64,000 nt of DNA. It comes from an uncultured Lachnospiraceae bacterium. GTDB lineage: Bacteria > Bacillota > Clostridia > Lachnospirales > Lachnospiraceae. The stretch is from NCBI GenBank assembly GCA_934438085.1, contig CAKSBC010000001.1, forward strand, positions 124,001 to 188,000. Reading direction: 5' to 3'. This document shows positions 26,400-35,362 of this stretch, in pieces. Numbering within the stretch: the first letter of the stretch is position 1; each line of letters begins with the position of its first letter. The notes below the pieces were generated by a model, which saw only the letters and a program-made list of their open reading frames with translations, was not told the origin of the DNA and made no database searches. The position numbers and the translations under genes are program-made.

Positions 26400-27704
26400 T
26401 CATGCCTTGAGTATGCTATTTACTGCATCTAGTAGTGTTGGAGCTGTTTCAATTTGCTGAAAATCGTCAGTGCCGATCAATGCAGTTCTGCATCCTACAG
26501 CTTTTCCCGCCTTTATATCATTCTCTCCATCGCCGATCATCCAGGACTGGCTCAGGTCAATGTTGAACTCCTCTGCTGCTTTCAACAGCATCCACGGTTT
26601 AGGCTTACGGCAATCGCAATCGATCTTTAGCTCCGGCACCTCGCCCTCATATCCTTTATGAGGATGATGCGGACAATAGTAGATGGCATCCAGATACGCA
26701 CCTTCGGCTCCTAGCAGAGTTTCCATCTTGTTGTGTATTTCCTGCAGCTGAGGAACCGTTACCTCTCCACGCGCTATAACCGGTTGGTTCGTAATAGCGA
26801 TAGCTAAATAACCTGAAGCATTTATAAGCTTCACAGCCTCCGTCACACCTGGTAGCAGCTCAAAGTCATCAATGTCTCTCAGAAAACCGACATACTTATT
26901 TATTGTCCCGTCGCGATCCAGAAACACTGCTTTCTGCTTCTGCTTCAGGTTTTTAGCTTTCACTCGTCCTGCTACAAAATCCTGACAGACGGTTTCATAC
27001 CTGTCCGGTGTACCCATATCCTTGACATACTCCGGACTGTCGTAACAGAACATTTTTCCGGTTCCGCAGAGTGGCTTCAGGATCTGACGGTCGAGATCAA
27101 CCTTAATGATCTTCCCATCTACTTCGGTTCCTACGATGTCCGGATCAATCCCGGTCATATCCAAAACAGATGGGTTAATCACATGAAGTCCAGCGTTCAC
27201 ACGATTCCGATACCATTGCGGACGAGTGTCCTCTTTTGTGAGCCACTGCTCAACTGCTCCGTTCTCACTGGCAACCAGAACTCCGCTGTCGTACGGATGT
27301 GAATTAGGATGTGTAAAAAGTGTTACCAAACCACCATGAGTTTTATGAGATTCTACAAACCGATTAAAGTCCACATCAAAGATGGCATCGGCATTTAGAA
27401 GCAGGAAGTCATCCATCAACTGATGTCGCAACTTGAGCAGTGCGCCAGCATTTCCTAGAGGAGTTTCCTCGTTGAAATACTGAATACTCACTCCTAACCG
27501 GCTGCCATCCCCAAAGTAGTCCATGATGATGGAACCAAGGTGAGAAACTGTTATAATCAGATCTGTAAAACCTTGATCTCTCAGGCACTCGATCTCATGT
27601 TCCAGAACCGGTTTGCCTTCTATTTTGATCATCGGCTTTGGGATGTCAGAAGATACGGAACTAATCCGTGTACCCTTACCTCCTGCCATGATTACTGTCT
27701 TCAT
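26400..27704 (-). CDS. Fused heptose-1-phosphate guanylyltransferase and heptose-1,7-bisphosphate phosphatase
   Basis: A 434-residue two-domain enzyme. Residues 1-235 are a nucleotidyltransferase (AGGKGTRISSVSSDIPKPMI, LLLNADAIFDVDF) of the HddC/GmhC type; residues about 250-434 are a HAD phosphatase of the GmhB type (FLDRDGTINKYVGFL, ITNQPVIARGEV, zinc-binding Cys/His in YYCPHHPHKG and CDCRKP, MIGDGENDIKAG). The fusion would remove the 7-phosphate and attach GMP to D-glycero-alpha-D-manno-heptose-1-phosphate. These are separate genes in the classical pathway. It overlaps the kinase gene by four bases. Confidence 0.92.
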   Translation of the reverse strand: MKTVIMAGGKGTRISSVSSDIPKPMIKIEGKPVLEHEIECLRDQGFTDLIITVSHLGSIIMDYFGDGSRLGVSIQYFNEETPLGNAGALLKLRHQLMDDFLLLNADAIFDVDFNRFVESHKTHGGLVTLFTHPNSHPYDSGVLVASENGAVEQWLTKEDTRPQWYRNRVNAGLHVINPSVLDMTGIDPDIVGTEVDGKIIKVDLDRQILKPLCGTGKMFCYDSPEYVKDMGTPDRYETVCQDFVAGRVKAKNLKQKQKAVFLDRDGTINKYVGFLRDIDDFELLPGVTEAVKLINASGYLAIAITNQPVIARGEVTVPQLQEIHNKMETLLGAEGAYLDAIYYCPHHPHKGYEGEVPELKIDCDCRKPKPWMLLKAAEEFNIDLSQSWMIGDGENDIKAGKAVGCRTALIGTDDFQQIETAPTLLDAVNSILKA

Positions 27705-28714
27705 TCTTCCTCTTCCTTCGGGATATAGCTCTCCGGCGTATAGTGGATGACTCGTGTACCGCCGTCCTCAAAACCGAACGGTACATACAGCAAGTCTTTC
27801 ATCGCTTCTTTCACTGCAGCCTGTTTTTCTGGCTGAACGTAAAAGAGCAAAAATCCTCCACCACCCGCACCAAGCAGTTTCCCTCCAAGTGCGCCAGCAG
27901 CAATTCCCCTCTCATAAAAAGCATCAATGCTATTTGTGGTTATAGCTCCACCGGTTTGTCGTTTTAATCTCCATGTTTTATCCAACAGACGGCCAAACTC
28001 ATCCAAGTCACTATGCTTATCTGTTAGAACTTTTTCTGCCTCATCGACAAGGGCCAACATATCTTTAAGCTGTGCAATCTTTTCAGCATATCCGATTGCA
28101 TTAGCTTTCTGTGTATCCGAGCTGAAGCGAGTAAATCCAGTGAAGAACATCATCAGATTATCATCTAACTGTTTTTTCCGATCTGGGTGAATAATTAGGG
28201 GAAATACATCATAAGAACCATCCGTGTTAAAATTGATCCTATTAAATCCACCAAATGATGCCGCGATCTGATCCTGCCAGCCACCGGCCTCAGCACACAT
28301 TACTCTCTCAAGATAGATAGCTTCATCCGCCAGCTTCTTCTTATCGGCATATTTCCCCTCCAAAGCATAGAAGGCATTCAGCATACCCACTGCAAAAGAA
28401 GAACTGGTGCCGAGTCCTGAACGTGCTGGTAGATCTGCCTCATAGGTGAGTCTAATCTCATGCATATCCAGCATCTTCATTGCATTGCGAATTGCTGGAT
28501 GCTTGATATCATCAACATTGGACACGCGTTCTGTACTCTGATAAGAAAGCTCCGTTGTATAGTCAAAAAACCTCGGGAGATGGCGTACAGTCACATAGCA
28601 GTACTTATCGAAAGTTGTAGAAATAACTGCTCCCCCGTATTCACGGAAGAAATTTTCCATATCAGTCCCGCCGCCAAAAAACGACATTCTAAACGGTGTC
28701 CGTGTGATAATCAT
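27701..28714 (-). CDS. hddA: D-glycero-alpha-D-manno-heptose-7-phosphate kinase
   Basis: A 337-residue GHMP-family kinase that phosphorylates heptose-7-phosphate at O-1. Motif 1 is ITRTPFRMSFFGGGTDM, motif 2 is the ATP-binding PARSGLGTSSSFAVG (about 96-110), and motif 3 is KLLGAGGGGFLLFY near residue 290. The DMENFF and sugar-binding region fits HddA rather than mevalonate-type kinases. It sits between a family 4 glycosyltransferase gene and the fused GmhB-HddC gene, completing a GDP-heptose pathway. Confidence 0.93.
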   Translation of the reverse strand: MIITRTPFRMSFFGGGTDMENFFREYGGAVISTTFDKYCYVTVRHLPRFFDYTTELSYQSTERVSNVDDIKHPAIRNAMKMLDMHEIRLTYEADLPARSGLGTSSSFAVGMLNAFYALEGKYADKKKLADEAIYLERVMCAEAGGWQDQIAASFGGFNRINFNTDGSYDVFPLIIHPDRKKQLDDNLMMFFTGFTRFSSDTQKANAIGYAEKIAQLKDMLALVDEAEKVLTDKHSDLDEFGRLLDKTWRLKRQTGGAITTNSIDAFYERGIAAGALGGKLLGAGGGGFLLFYVQPEKQAAVKEAMKDLLYVPFGFEDGGTRVIHYTPESYIPKEEEE

Positions 28715-28736
28715 CTTTCTTCTCTCCTGCCTTATA

Positions 28737-29798
28737 TCACTTCTTCAGAGAAGTGATAGCTTCCAAAAACCTATCTGCAACAGCTGCCGCAGCATATTTG
28801 TTGTATCCTTTTGCATACGCATTATGAGTAAAGTGATCGGTTTCCTCCTTGTTCATAGAGGCAGCCTTTTTAACCGCATTGGCGAAGGCTTCACCATCCC
28901 CTGCTTCAATCAGGAACCCAGTTACTCCATCCTCTACTTGCTCACTGATAGCACCGACATTGAACGCAATTACCGGACGCGATAACCTATATGAATCTGC
29001 TATCACACCACTCTGCGTTGCCGACGTATACGGTAAAACACTCCAATCCGCACCGTGGAAATAATCGATCATTTCCTGGTCTGTAACTTCTTTGTCGACC
29101 ATTTCAACATTGGTGTACTGCTTCAACGCTTCCACAATTGGCTTGCTCTCTTCATCTGGTTCTCCGACAATTTGATATGAAACTTCTGGAGTTTCCTTTA
29201 TAATCTCTTCAAGTTTGTCAAGGCCTTTGTATTTTCTAATCCTTCCAAATGATAAAAACTTACCTGAATGTGTACTCTTGTCTTCAGCTGGAAAGTATCT
29301 CCACGGAGCAAAGCAAGTAATCTTGGACATTGGCAGCTTAAATTCATCAGAAAGAAGCTGTTTGTACTTCTCATTTCGAAGCACTACATGATCTGCCACT
29401 TTGCAAGCCAGCTTTGTGCACATAACAACTGTTTTGCTCAAATCATGCGGCACAACATCATGAACTGCTTCAACTCTTATGCATTGCGGACACATCCACA
29501 TAAGCAAGATATTCCAAACGTGCAGGCTCTCAAAATAAAAGTACTTTATATTGTTGTCTTTTATTACCTTTGCAATCTTCCTGACAATGTCTATTCGCAG
29601 TGTCTTTGCCTCAATCCCCGGCCTTTCAGGACAATCAAAGTAATAATTCTTCTCTGAGTGAGGTGCTATATGGCTCTTGGGATTCTTTATACCAATCGTG
29701 TAAACATCAGCTTTTCCCTGCAAAGCCTCATACATGCTGTAAATAACATTTTGATGATCCGCGTTATTAGAAAACGTAATCAGACAAATCTTCTCCAT
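28737..29798 (-). CDS. Family 4 glycosyltransferase
   Basis: A 353-residue GT-B enzyme. The C-terminal donor-binding domain is clear: GKFLSFGRIRKYKGLDKL, then PYTSATQSGVIADSYRLSRP and AFNVGAISEQVEDGVTGFL with the E-x7-E type catalytic/donor region. The N-terminal domain contains HVWNILLMWM and HDVVPHD. It likely transfers a nucleotide-activated sugar, plausibly the GDP-heptose made by its neighbours (inference). It starts three bases from the stop of the upstream epimerase-family gene. Confidence 0.9.
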   Translation of the reverse strand: MEKICLITFSNNADHQNVIYSMYEALQGKADVYTIGIKNPKSHIAPHSEKNYYFDCPERPGIEAKTLRIDIVRKIAKVIKDNNIKYFYFESLHVWNILLMWMCPQCIRVEAVHDVVPHDLSKTVVMCTKLACKVADHVVLRNEKYKQLLSDEFKLPMSKITCFAPWRYFPAEDKSTHSGKFLSFGRIRKYKGLDKLEEIIKETPEVSYQIVGEPDEESKPIVEALKQYTNVEMVDKEVTDQEMIDYFHGADWSVLPYTSATQSGVIADSYRLSRPVIAFNVGAISEQVEDGVTGFLIEAGDGEAFANAVKKAASMNKEETDHFTHNAYAKGYNKYAAAAVADRFLEAITSLKK

Positions 29799-29801
29799 TG
29801 G

Positions 29802-30770
29802 TTACAATACCTTTCGCCAATAATCCAGCATATCCGCAATAGTTTGTTTCATCGGAATAACATGGCTCCATCCTGTTGCTTGTTTCAGCTTCGTGATGTC
29901 ACCGACGATAATTCTATCGTCTGTCGGCCGTAGAAGTGCAGGATCGACTTCGATAGAAAACTTAAATCCTACTGCGTCCTCAATCATGGTCACGATATCC
30001 CTCATCTGATAAACATGCTCGCTGGAGATATTGTACACATCCCCCGCCTGACCTTTTGCAGCAAGCAGCATCAGTGCATTTACAAGGTCACGCTGATCCA
30101 TAATTGCCCTATGTGTGTCCAGATTTCCGACCCGCAGTGTGTGGTCTCCGCTACGCTCAGACAATACTGCTCTCTTTGTGAAATCGGATGTAACGTCATT
30201 CACTTTTCTTGTTCCAGTTGAATTGAAAATGCGTGCGCGAATTGATCGGATATGGTCATTCATAAAATACTGGAAGGAAAGCAAATCCTGTCCGACTTTG
30301 CTCACACCATATGGATGAAGCGGAAGCAGCTCAGCAGTCTCCTTGACATACACTTCATTCCCTTCAAGCTTGTTGAGGGTTTCACCATATTCTGCAGATG
30401 AGCATGCGACAACGACCATTGGATCATAGTCTGCCTTGATATACTTTCTAGCCTTCTTAATCGCTTCAAAGACTGCTATTGTGCCGCAAACGTTGACATC
30501 AATAGTTTCAGACGGACTGACCCATGAAACAGTCGGATAAGACTGAGCCGCAAGATGGTATATCTCATCAGGCAGATTATCCATTATCAGCTGATCAATG
30601 CCTTGGCCATATCTAAGATCACACTGTACAAAGCGCACAGGCACTTCAACCTGCTCAATGTTCTTTTTGTTCTTATGCCAGATACCAATTACTTCATCTC
30701 CACGGTTGTAGAGTTGTTCAACCATGTGAGATCCGACCATTCCGCCAGCGCCTGTAACCATTGATTTCAT
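29802..30770 (-). CDS. NAD-dependent GDP-sugar dehydratase/reductase (GMD/RMD-like)
   Basis: A 322-residue extended short-chain dehydrogenase. Rossmann motif TGAGGMVGSHMVEQL, HLAAQSYPTVSW (GMD-like), the Ser in CSSAEYGE, and the catalytic Tyr-Lys in YGVSKVGQDLL are intact; the tail RPTDDRIIVGDITKLKQATG matches GDP-mannose-type enzymes. Beside the GDP-heptose genes it may act as a GDP-heptose 4,6-dehydratase or as a 4-keto reductase producing a 6-deoxy-heptose. GMD-like and RMD-like features are mixed, so the direction cannot be fixed from sequence. Confidence 0.85.
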   Translation of the reverse strand: MKSMVTGAGGMVGSHMVEQLYNRGDEVIGIWHKNKKNIEQVEVPVRFVQCDLRYGQGIDQLIMDNLPDEIYHLAAQSYPTVSWVSPSETIDVNVCGTIAVFEAIKKARKYIKADYDPMVVVACSSAEYGETLNKLEGNEVYVKETAELLPLHPYGVSKVGQDLLSFQYFMNDHIRSIRARIFNSTGTRKVNDVTSDFTKRAVLSERSGDHTLRVGNLDTHRAIMDQRDLVNALMLLAAKGQAGDVYNISSEHVYQMRDIVTMIEDAVGFKFSIEVDPALLRPTDDRIIVGDITKLKQATGWSHVIPMKQTIADMLDYWRKVL

Positions 30771-30815
30771 TTTTTATATCTCCTCAATTATTGGAATAAA
30801 TTGATAATTTTCTGT

Positions 30816-31698
30816 TTAGGTACTTATCATTACTAGTTCACAAGGATTCCCATATCTTGGAAAACGTGTGGTATTTGCTGCCCCTGCGCTGATTATCAAC
30901 CGGTCGAATTGACCAACAGCATCCTTTAATAGAATTCCTCTTTTAGGGACATACAGTGCTCTATTAAAAATTCTCCATTGCCCTCCGTGAAAATGCCCGC
31001 CGACTATTAAATCAAAAGTATCGAGTATTGTCCCTTGAATAGTTTTTTGTAGTAGTCTGGTTGATAGCAAAGAAGAATTTTGAAGCCACTTTTCTCGCCG
31101 AATTCTTTAATCCATTGCAAATCGTATCGAATGGATAGGCCGCCAAGCTTTATCCAGTTTCCGCCGAGATCAATCTCACAATCCGAATTGTCCAACACCG
31201 TACTGTTGTGTTTGGCAAATAGTCGCTTATCCTCCTCTGTCAAATACCACTCGTGATTACCAAGCGAGTAAAAGACTGGAGCTATATCACTTGCCTGTTG
31301 CAAAAAAGAATGACAGTGTCTTCTTGGCTGTCAGAAATACTTCCAACACCCTCAACAAGTTGATCAAGCCCCCACATTATTCTTTCTGACAACTTTGGCT
31401 TTCCAATGAAAAACATCCATTTTTCGATGATATGAGTTGTCCACTCGGACATTCCATATTCATGTCGTTCCAAGATGTCCCCAGTACAAAGTATGGCATC
31501 TGGTTGCTCCTCTCGAAGCAGTTGGATGAGAGTGCTGTGATCACAGTTATGGAGATCCGTGACGAGGGCAAGCCGTAACCCGAGGTGATTGCCGGGATTC
31601 TTATATCTCGTCACTACCATTTCTGTTCCCAATGAAACCTCCCAAACAACACGAAATGCTCTGGAGCCTATTTCAGCCTCCGGAGTGATATCGTCCAC
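30816..31698 (-). pseudogene. Metallophosphoesterase broken by two frameshifts
   Basis: Three overlapping pieces in different frames together make one calcineurin-like phosphoesterase of the YkuE kind: ALVTDLHN (DxH) and ILCTGDI (GD) in 31698-31282, SLGNHEWY (GNHE) in 31303-31007, and GGHFHGGQWR (GHxH) in 31070-30816. The breaks map to a T6 run (31296-31301 area) and an A6 run (31045-31050 area); adding one base to each run restores a continuous frame. Another oddity is CYQP where related proteins have CHxP. Either a decaying gene or two homopolymer sequencing errors. Confidence 0.8.
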
Positions 31699-32213
31699 AC
31701 TACTTTTTCATACTGGCCTGCATTTCAACCAGCTCCTTCTATTGTCTCAACTCAACACTTCTGAGCCACTCAGTTTTTCAGTTCCGCAGTTAACGCTGCC
31801 TTAGCTGCGGTGTGAGAATCATCTTGTTACCACCATCTTAGTCACAGCTCAAATCCCGGTTACTGCGGTCTGAGGAAGCACTACCCTTCTGTACCCTCCC
31901 GCAAGAAGACAAGCTTTAGACATAAGCATTTTTCCGTCTATTCCCGGTCTTCTATAGGGAGACCACCGATGTCCCCACCGCCTATTTCGGTGAAAATTAC
32001 ACCGTATGTGTCTATCCCATATCTTCTTGCCTGAAACTATCGACAGTTTTTACCCGTCTCCTTGATGTGCCTCTTATTGCCTGAAACTATCGAAAGCACA
32101 TAGCACAAACTGTTTCCAGGATATGTATTTGCTACATTACCCTGCCCTATTCTTAAAGCCTTCCACTCAAGGCACACATAGCAGAACAGGTTCAAAAGCA
32201 GCCGATTGTTTGC
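31699..32213. other. 515-base stretch without a gene
   Basis: No open frame with start and ribosome site on either strand. It contains two identical 17-base direct repeats (TTGCCTGAAACTATCGA at 32027-32043 and 32077-32093, 50 bases apart) and several short GC-rich segments that could pair. I find no group II intron domain V and no recognisable transposase. It may be a decayed mobile element or a structured RNA; I cannot tell. Confidence 0.35.
32027..32093. repeat. Two 17-base direct repeats, 50-base period
   Basis: TTGCCTGAAACTATCGA occurs identically at 32027-32043 and 32077-32093 in the gene-free stretch between the metallophosphoesterase remnant and the sugar transferase. Confidence 0.7.
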
Positions 32214-33293
32214 TCAATCTGCCCAATGTTCGTCCCGTTTTTCCCATTTTTCTGTGCGATTTGCCTCATTTTCGTAGTCAAGAGCGGTCACCTGGCCGGG
32301 ATCGACGCCTTCAGTGCTTTCCGGCAGGAACAGGATCCTGACTGTTGCCAATACGATCTTTAGATCCTCGACAATACTTGGTTTTGCTATATACATCAGA
32401 TCCATCTGGAGCTTATCGTAAGGAGTTGTATTATACTTACCGTACACCTGTGCATATCCTGTAAGTCCGGCCTTTGCCTGCAGTCTTAGTGCAAACTCCG
32501 GCATTTCCTTACAGTACTGTGCAGCGATCTCCGGACGTTCCGGTCTCGGACCGCATATGCTCAAGCTTCCTTCAAGAATATTTAATAGTTGCGGCAGCTC
32601 ATCAATTCGGCATTTTCTGATGAAACGGCCGACCCTGGTTATTCTGCTGTCATTATCGCCTGTAGAAAGTCTTGCCACTCCGTCCTTTTCAGCATCGACT
32701 CTCATACTGCGGAATTTTAAAATTCTAAATTCCTTACCGTCCTTGGTAAGTCTTGTTTGTTTATAGAAAACAGGTCCGTGATCCTCTGCCTTTATCATTA
32801 TCGCAGTTATCAGCATTATTGGACTTGAGATCCCTAATGCTATAAAGGACAACAATATATCCAGGAATCTCTTACAAAACAGATATTCCGGATTTGCCAT
32901 ATATCTTGAGACCTGCAGCATAGGCAGATGAAACATGTGCACATGTCTCGCTCCGCTCATGATGACATCCCCTACTCTCGGGATCACGAAAACACATTTA
33001 TTATTTGCAATACAATATTTAAGTATGACATTGCGGTCATGACTGTGAACACCGCTTAAGAAAACAGTCTTGACATCTGACAGCAGGCTGATATCATTTA
33101 AAACCTCCTTTACTGTCAGCGTCTTTTTGACATCATACTTTTTGTTCATACCGTATTCGTTTATAAGTCCCTGCATTCCAAGACGTGTTTCATACACTAC
33201 CGCAGTTTCTATAGGTAAAAAGGTCCTGAAATACCAGTGATTAGATGTGACAGCCCATATCACTGCCAATGCAAACTGAGTTGCAAAAACCAT
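32214..33293 (-). pseudogene. Initiating sugar transferase, catalytic part after an in-frame TGA
   Basis: C-terminal 359 residues of a WcaJ/EpsE-type polyprenyl-phosphate hexose-1-phosphate transferase, which starts each EPS repeat unit. It holds the last N-terminal membrane helix, a cytoplasmic domain, a membrane-entry helix (FLDILLSFIALGISSPIMLI) and the catalytic core: GPVFYKQTRL, ILKFRSM, DELPQLLNILEGSLSICGPRPE. The core is complete. It is in the same frame as the upstream 142-codon piece, separated only by TGA and one CTT codon. The ATG here has no visible ribosome site, so translation would rely on re-initiation or readthrough. Confidence 0.88.
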
Positions 33294-33296
33294 AAG

Positions 33297-33725
33297 TCAC
33301 GGTATGAGGTTTGGCAAGTGCTTACTTAAAAGCCATATGATCAGATACATGATGCTGTCGCAGGCAGCTATAGTCAGCACCTGTGCATAGACTATCTCCG
33401 AAATACGCTGTCCCGATACCCAGAAAGCATCATAGATACGGCCTATCATTATAAAAAGTATCAGAAATATTGCTACAACCAACAAATTACCCTTGGCGTA
33501 GTAGGGTGAAGCTACATTTTTCGCATAATAAAGGAACCAGCATGCAATAAAAGGCAGTGTGATAATGCAGGCATCGGCTGCCTTGACAGCGCGAAGTGCC
33601 ACATCATGCTTGAATGTATTCATGGTTAGTTTGTATTCCAATCCCGCCCTCGGCAAACTCTCATTATCTGCCGAAAAAGCGCAAAAAAAACAAATCTGTG
33701 CATGGCAGCACATACCGACAAACAC
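33297..33725 (-). pseudogene. Initiating sugar transferase, N-terminal membrane part before an in-frame TGA
   Basis: N-terminal three membrane helices of the same transferase (ADACIITLPFIACWFLYYA, GNLLVVAIFLILFIMIG, VLTIAACDSIMYLIIWLL). The fourth helix lies beyond the TGA at 33299-33297. The likely start is the ATG at 33623 (MNTFKHDVALR), since upstream codons are Cys-rich and unlike the family. Full-length gene would be about 468 codons from there. Located after a hairpin-rich gap downstream of the secreted protein gene in the EPS operon. Confidence 0.75.
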
Positions 33726-33775
33726 AGACTATTATTTTATTATGATAAAAATTCACATTTTTCTTTAACTAGATA

Positions 33776-33835
33776 ATATATCTGACAGTCAATCCTTACT
33801 GTTCCTGATGACAATACGATTGCCGTCAGATATAT
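33776..33835. other. Large stem-loop between two EPS genes
   Basis: ATATATCTGAC-type arms at 33776-33786 and 33825-33835 pair over 11 bp, extended by a 5-bp inner helix (CAATC/GATTG). No long T tract follows, so it may stabilise or process the EPS mRNA between the secreted-protein gene and the sugar transferase rather than terminate it. Confidence 0.5.
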
Positions 33836-33858
33836 CATCTATAATTAAGACGAAGCTA

Positions 33859-34626
33859 TTACTTGCGAGAAAGCACTATCATTGTAGAATACTTTGTAAC
33901 ATCAACATTAAGCTTTCCGTCAGCTGATGCTCTTGCTGTAAGAATATCGCCGTTAACATTAAGAGCGCCTTCACGTGTACCAGCCGCAAGCTGCTGCTGA
34001 AGTGCATCAATATCACCAAGATCTCCTGATATTGCTAATACGATATAGTCTCCGCCAGCCTTAATTCCAGGTATATCAAAATTGATGTTTGCAGTCTTTC
34101 CGCTTGCAACCTGTGAATCAGCTGCTGTAGAAGCTGTCATGTTGAATACTGAAAGTAATGTGTAATCAGCTGCCTTAAATCCAGGCTTTCTTGCAGCTAT
34201 CTGTGTGCTCATCATAGGATTAAGCTTATTAAGGAAATCTGTAGTATTTCCGGCCTTTGCTGCTGCAGTATAAATTGCATTGGCATATGCATTGCCTGCA
34301 TAGGTTACACCGTTTGCTGTAACCTGGTTTGCCTTATCAGCGTAGCTCTTGCCTGCATTTGCTGCATTGAATGTAGAGTTCGCATTTACAGACTCAGCAA
34401 TATCTGTAACCTTAACAACAGAATCTGTTGTATTCTGAAGGTTATAAGTGTTATCTGTACCGTTCATGGTATTAATAACTCTTACTGTAGCGTTGCTTCT
34501 GCTGCTGTGTCCTGATGAGCCTCTTGAGCCGTGCTGTCTTGGGCTTCCTGTAGCTGCCATAACAGGACATGCTATAGCAAGTGTGAGCAATACTGCTGTT
34601 GCTGCCGCAATAGTTCTCTTTTTCAT
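33859..34626 (-). CDS. Secreted protein of unknown function in EPS operon
   Basis: A 255-residue exported protein. Signal peptide residues 1-24 (TIAAATAVLLTLAIACPVMA, cleavage AMA-AT). Residues 28-45 are Ser/Gly/His/Arg rich (RQHGSRGSSGHSSRS), then a repetitive Asn/Thr/Ala-rich middle and a C-terminal beta-rich region (about 160-255). It recurs in position between CpsD and the initiating transferase, so it may be an EPS-associated surface factor; no known domain is recognised. It begins 32 bases after the stop of the tyrosine-kinase gene. Confidence 0.7.
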   Translation of the reverse strand: MKKRTIAAATAVLLTLAIACPVMAATGSPRQHGSRGSSGHSSRSNATVRVINTMNGTDNTYNLQNTTDSVVKVTDIAESVNANSTFNAANAGKSYADKANQVTANGVTYAGNAYANAIYTAAAKAGNTTDFLNKLNPMMSTQIAARKPGFKAADYTLLSVFNMTASTAADSQVASGKTANINFDIPGIKAGGDYIVLAISGDLGDIDALQQQLAAGTREGALNVNGDILTARASADGKLNVDVTKYSTMIVLSRK

Positions 34627-34657
34627 GATTTATTAACCTCTCTTTTTATGTAAACTT

Positions 34658-35362
34658 TTATTTCTTATAATATTTCTCGCCGTAGCCGTATTTTCCGTAT
34701 GAACCGTAATATCCACCGGACTTTTTCTTCATGTCCACTCTGTTAAGTACAATTCCTAATAGCGGCGTTCCGGTCCTTCTCAATAGCTGTACCGAATTAT
34801 CAACTACTTTTTTGCCTGTTTCATTGCTTCTTACCACCAGCAGTGTTCCGTCGCATACGGTCGCAATGCTGAGTCCGTCTGCTATTATTCCAAGCGGAGG
34901 CGTGTCCACAATGATATAGTCAAACTCATTTTTACATTCCTCTATCAGCTCTCTGAATCTGTCTCCTTCAAGAAGAATGGTAGGGTTTGCAACAGTTGAC
35001 GCAACTGGTATCATATAAGCATTTCTTATATCTGTTCCGTAGATGACATCATCTTTCTCAGCCTGCTTTGAAAGATAGTATGCAAGTCCCATCATTTTAT
35101 CCGAGCTTACAAGACCATAGGTCTGCCTCATTACGGAGCCTCTGAGATCACAGTCTATAAGCAGAGTTTTTTGTCCTGCTTCTGCAAGCTGCTTCCAAAG
35201 CTGGAGAGCAATAAAGCTCTTTCCTTCGTTCGGCATACTGCTTGATACCATAATCACCTTTTTATCCTGACCGCAGAATCTAAGATTTATGCGCAGCTGA
35301 TTGAGTGATTCTGTAAGGTTGAAGGGGATCTCCGGCATATTTCCTATATTTATAGTCTTCAT
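34658..35362 (-). CDS. cpsD: BY-type tyrosine kinase CpsD/CapB
   Basis: A 234-residue bacterial tyrosine kinase controlling EPS assembly with its membrane activator CpsC. Walker A is SSMPNEGKSFIALQL, Walker A' is LLIDCDLRG, Walker B is DYIIVDTPPLG. The C-terminus is a tyrosine cluster (YYGSYGKYGYGEKYYKK), the usual autophosphorylation tail. The adaptor gene overlaps it by four bases, and the PHP phosphatase CpsB is encoded at the head of the operon. Confidence 0.95.
   Translation of the reverse strand: MKTINIGNMPEIPFNLTESLNQLRINLRFCGQDKKVIMVSSSMPNEGKSFIALQLWKQLAEAGQKTLLIDCDLRGSVMRQTYGLVSSDKMMGLAYYLSKQAEKDDVIYGTDIRNAYMIPVASTVANPTILLEGDRFRELIEECKNEFDYIIVDTPPLGIIADGLSIATVCDGTLLVVRSNETGKKVVDNSVQLLRRTGTPLLGIVLNRVDMKKKSGGYYGSYGKYGYGEKYYKK

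Noticed and set aside
31699..32213. Group II intron remnant
   Set aside because: No domain V-like hairpin, no GTGCG-type 5' end and no maturase fragment could be found by eye.
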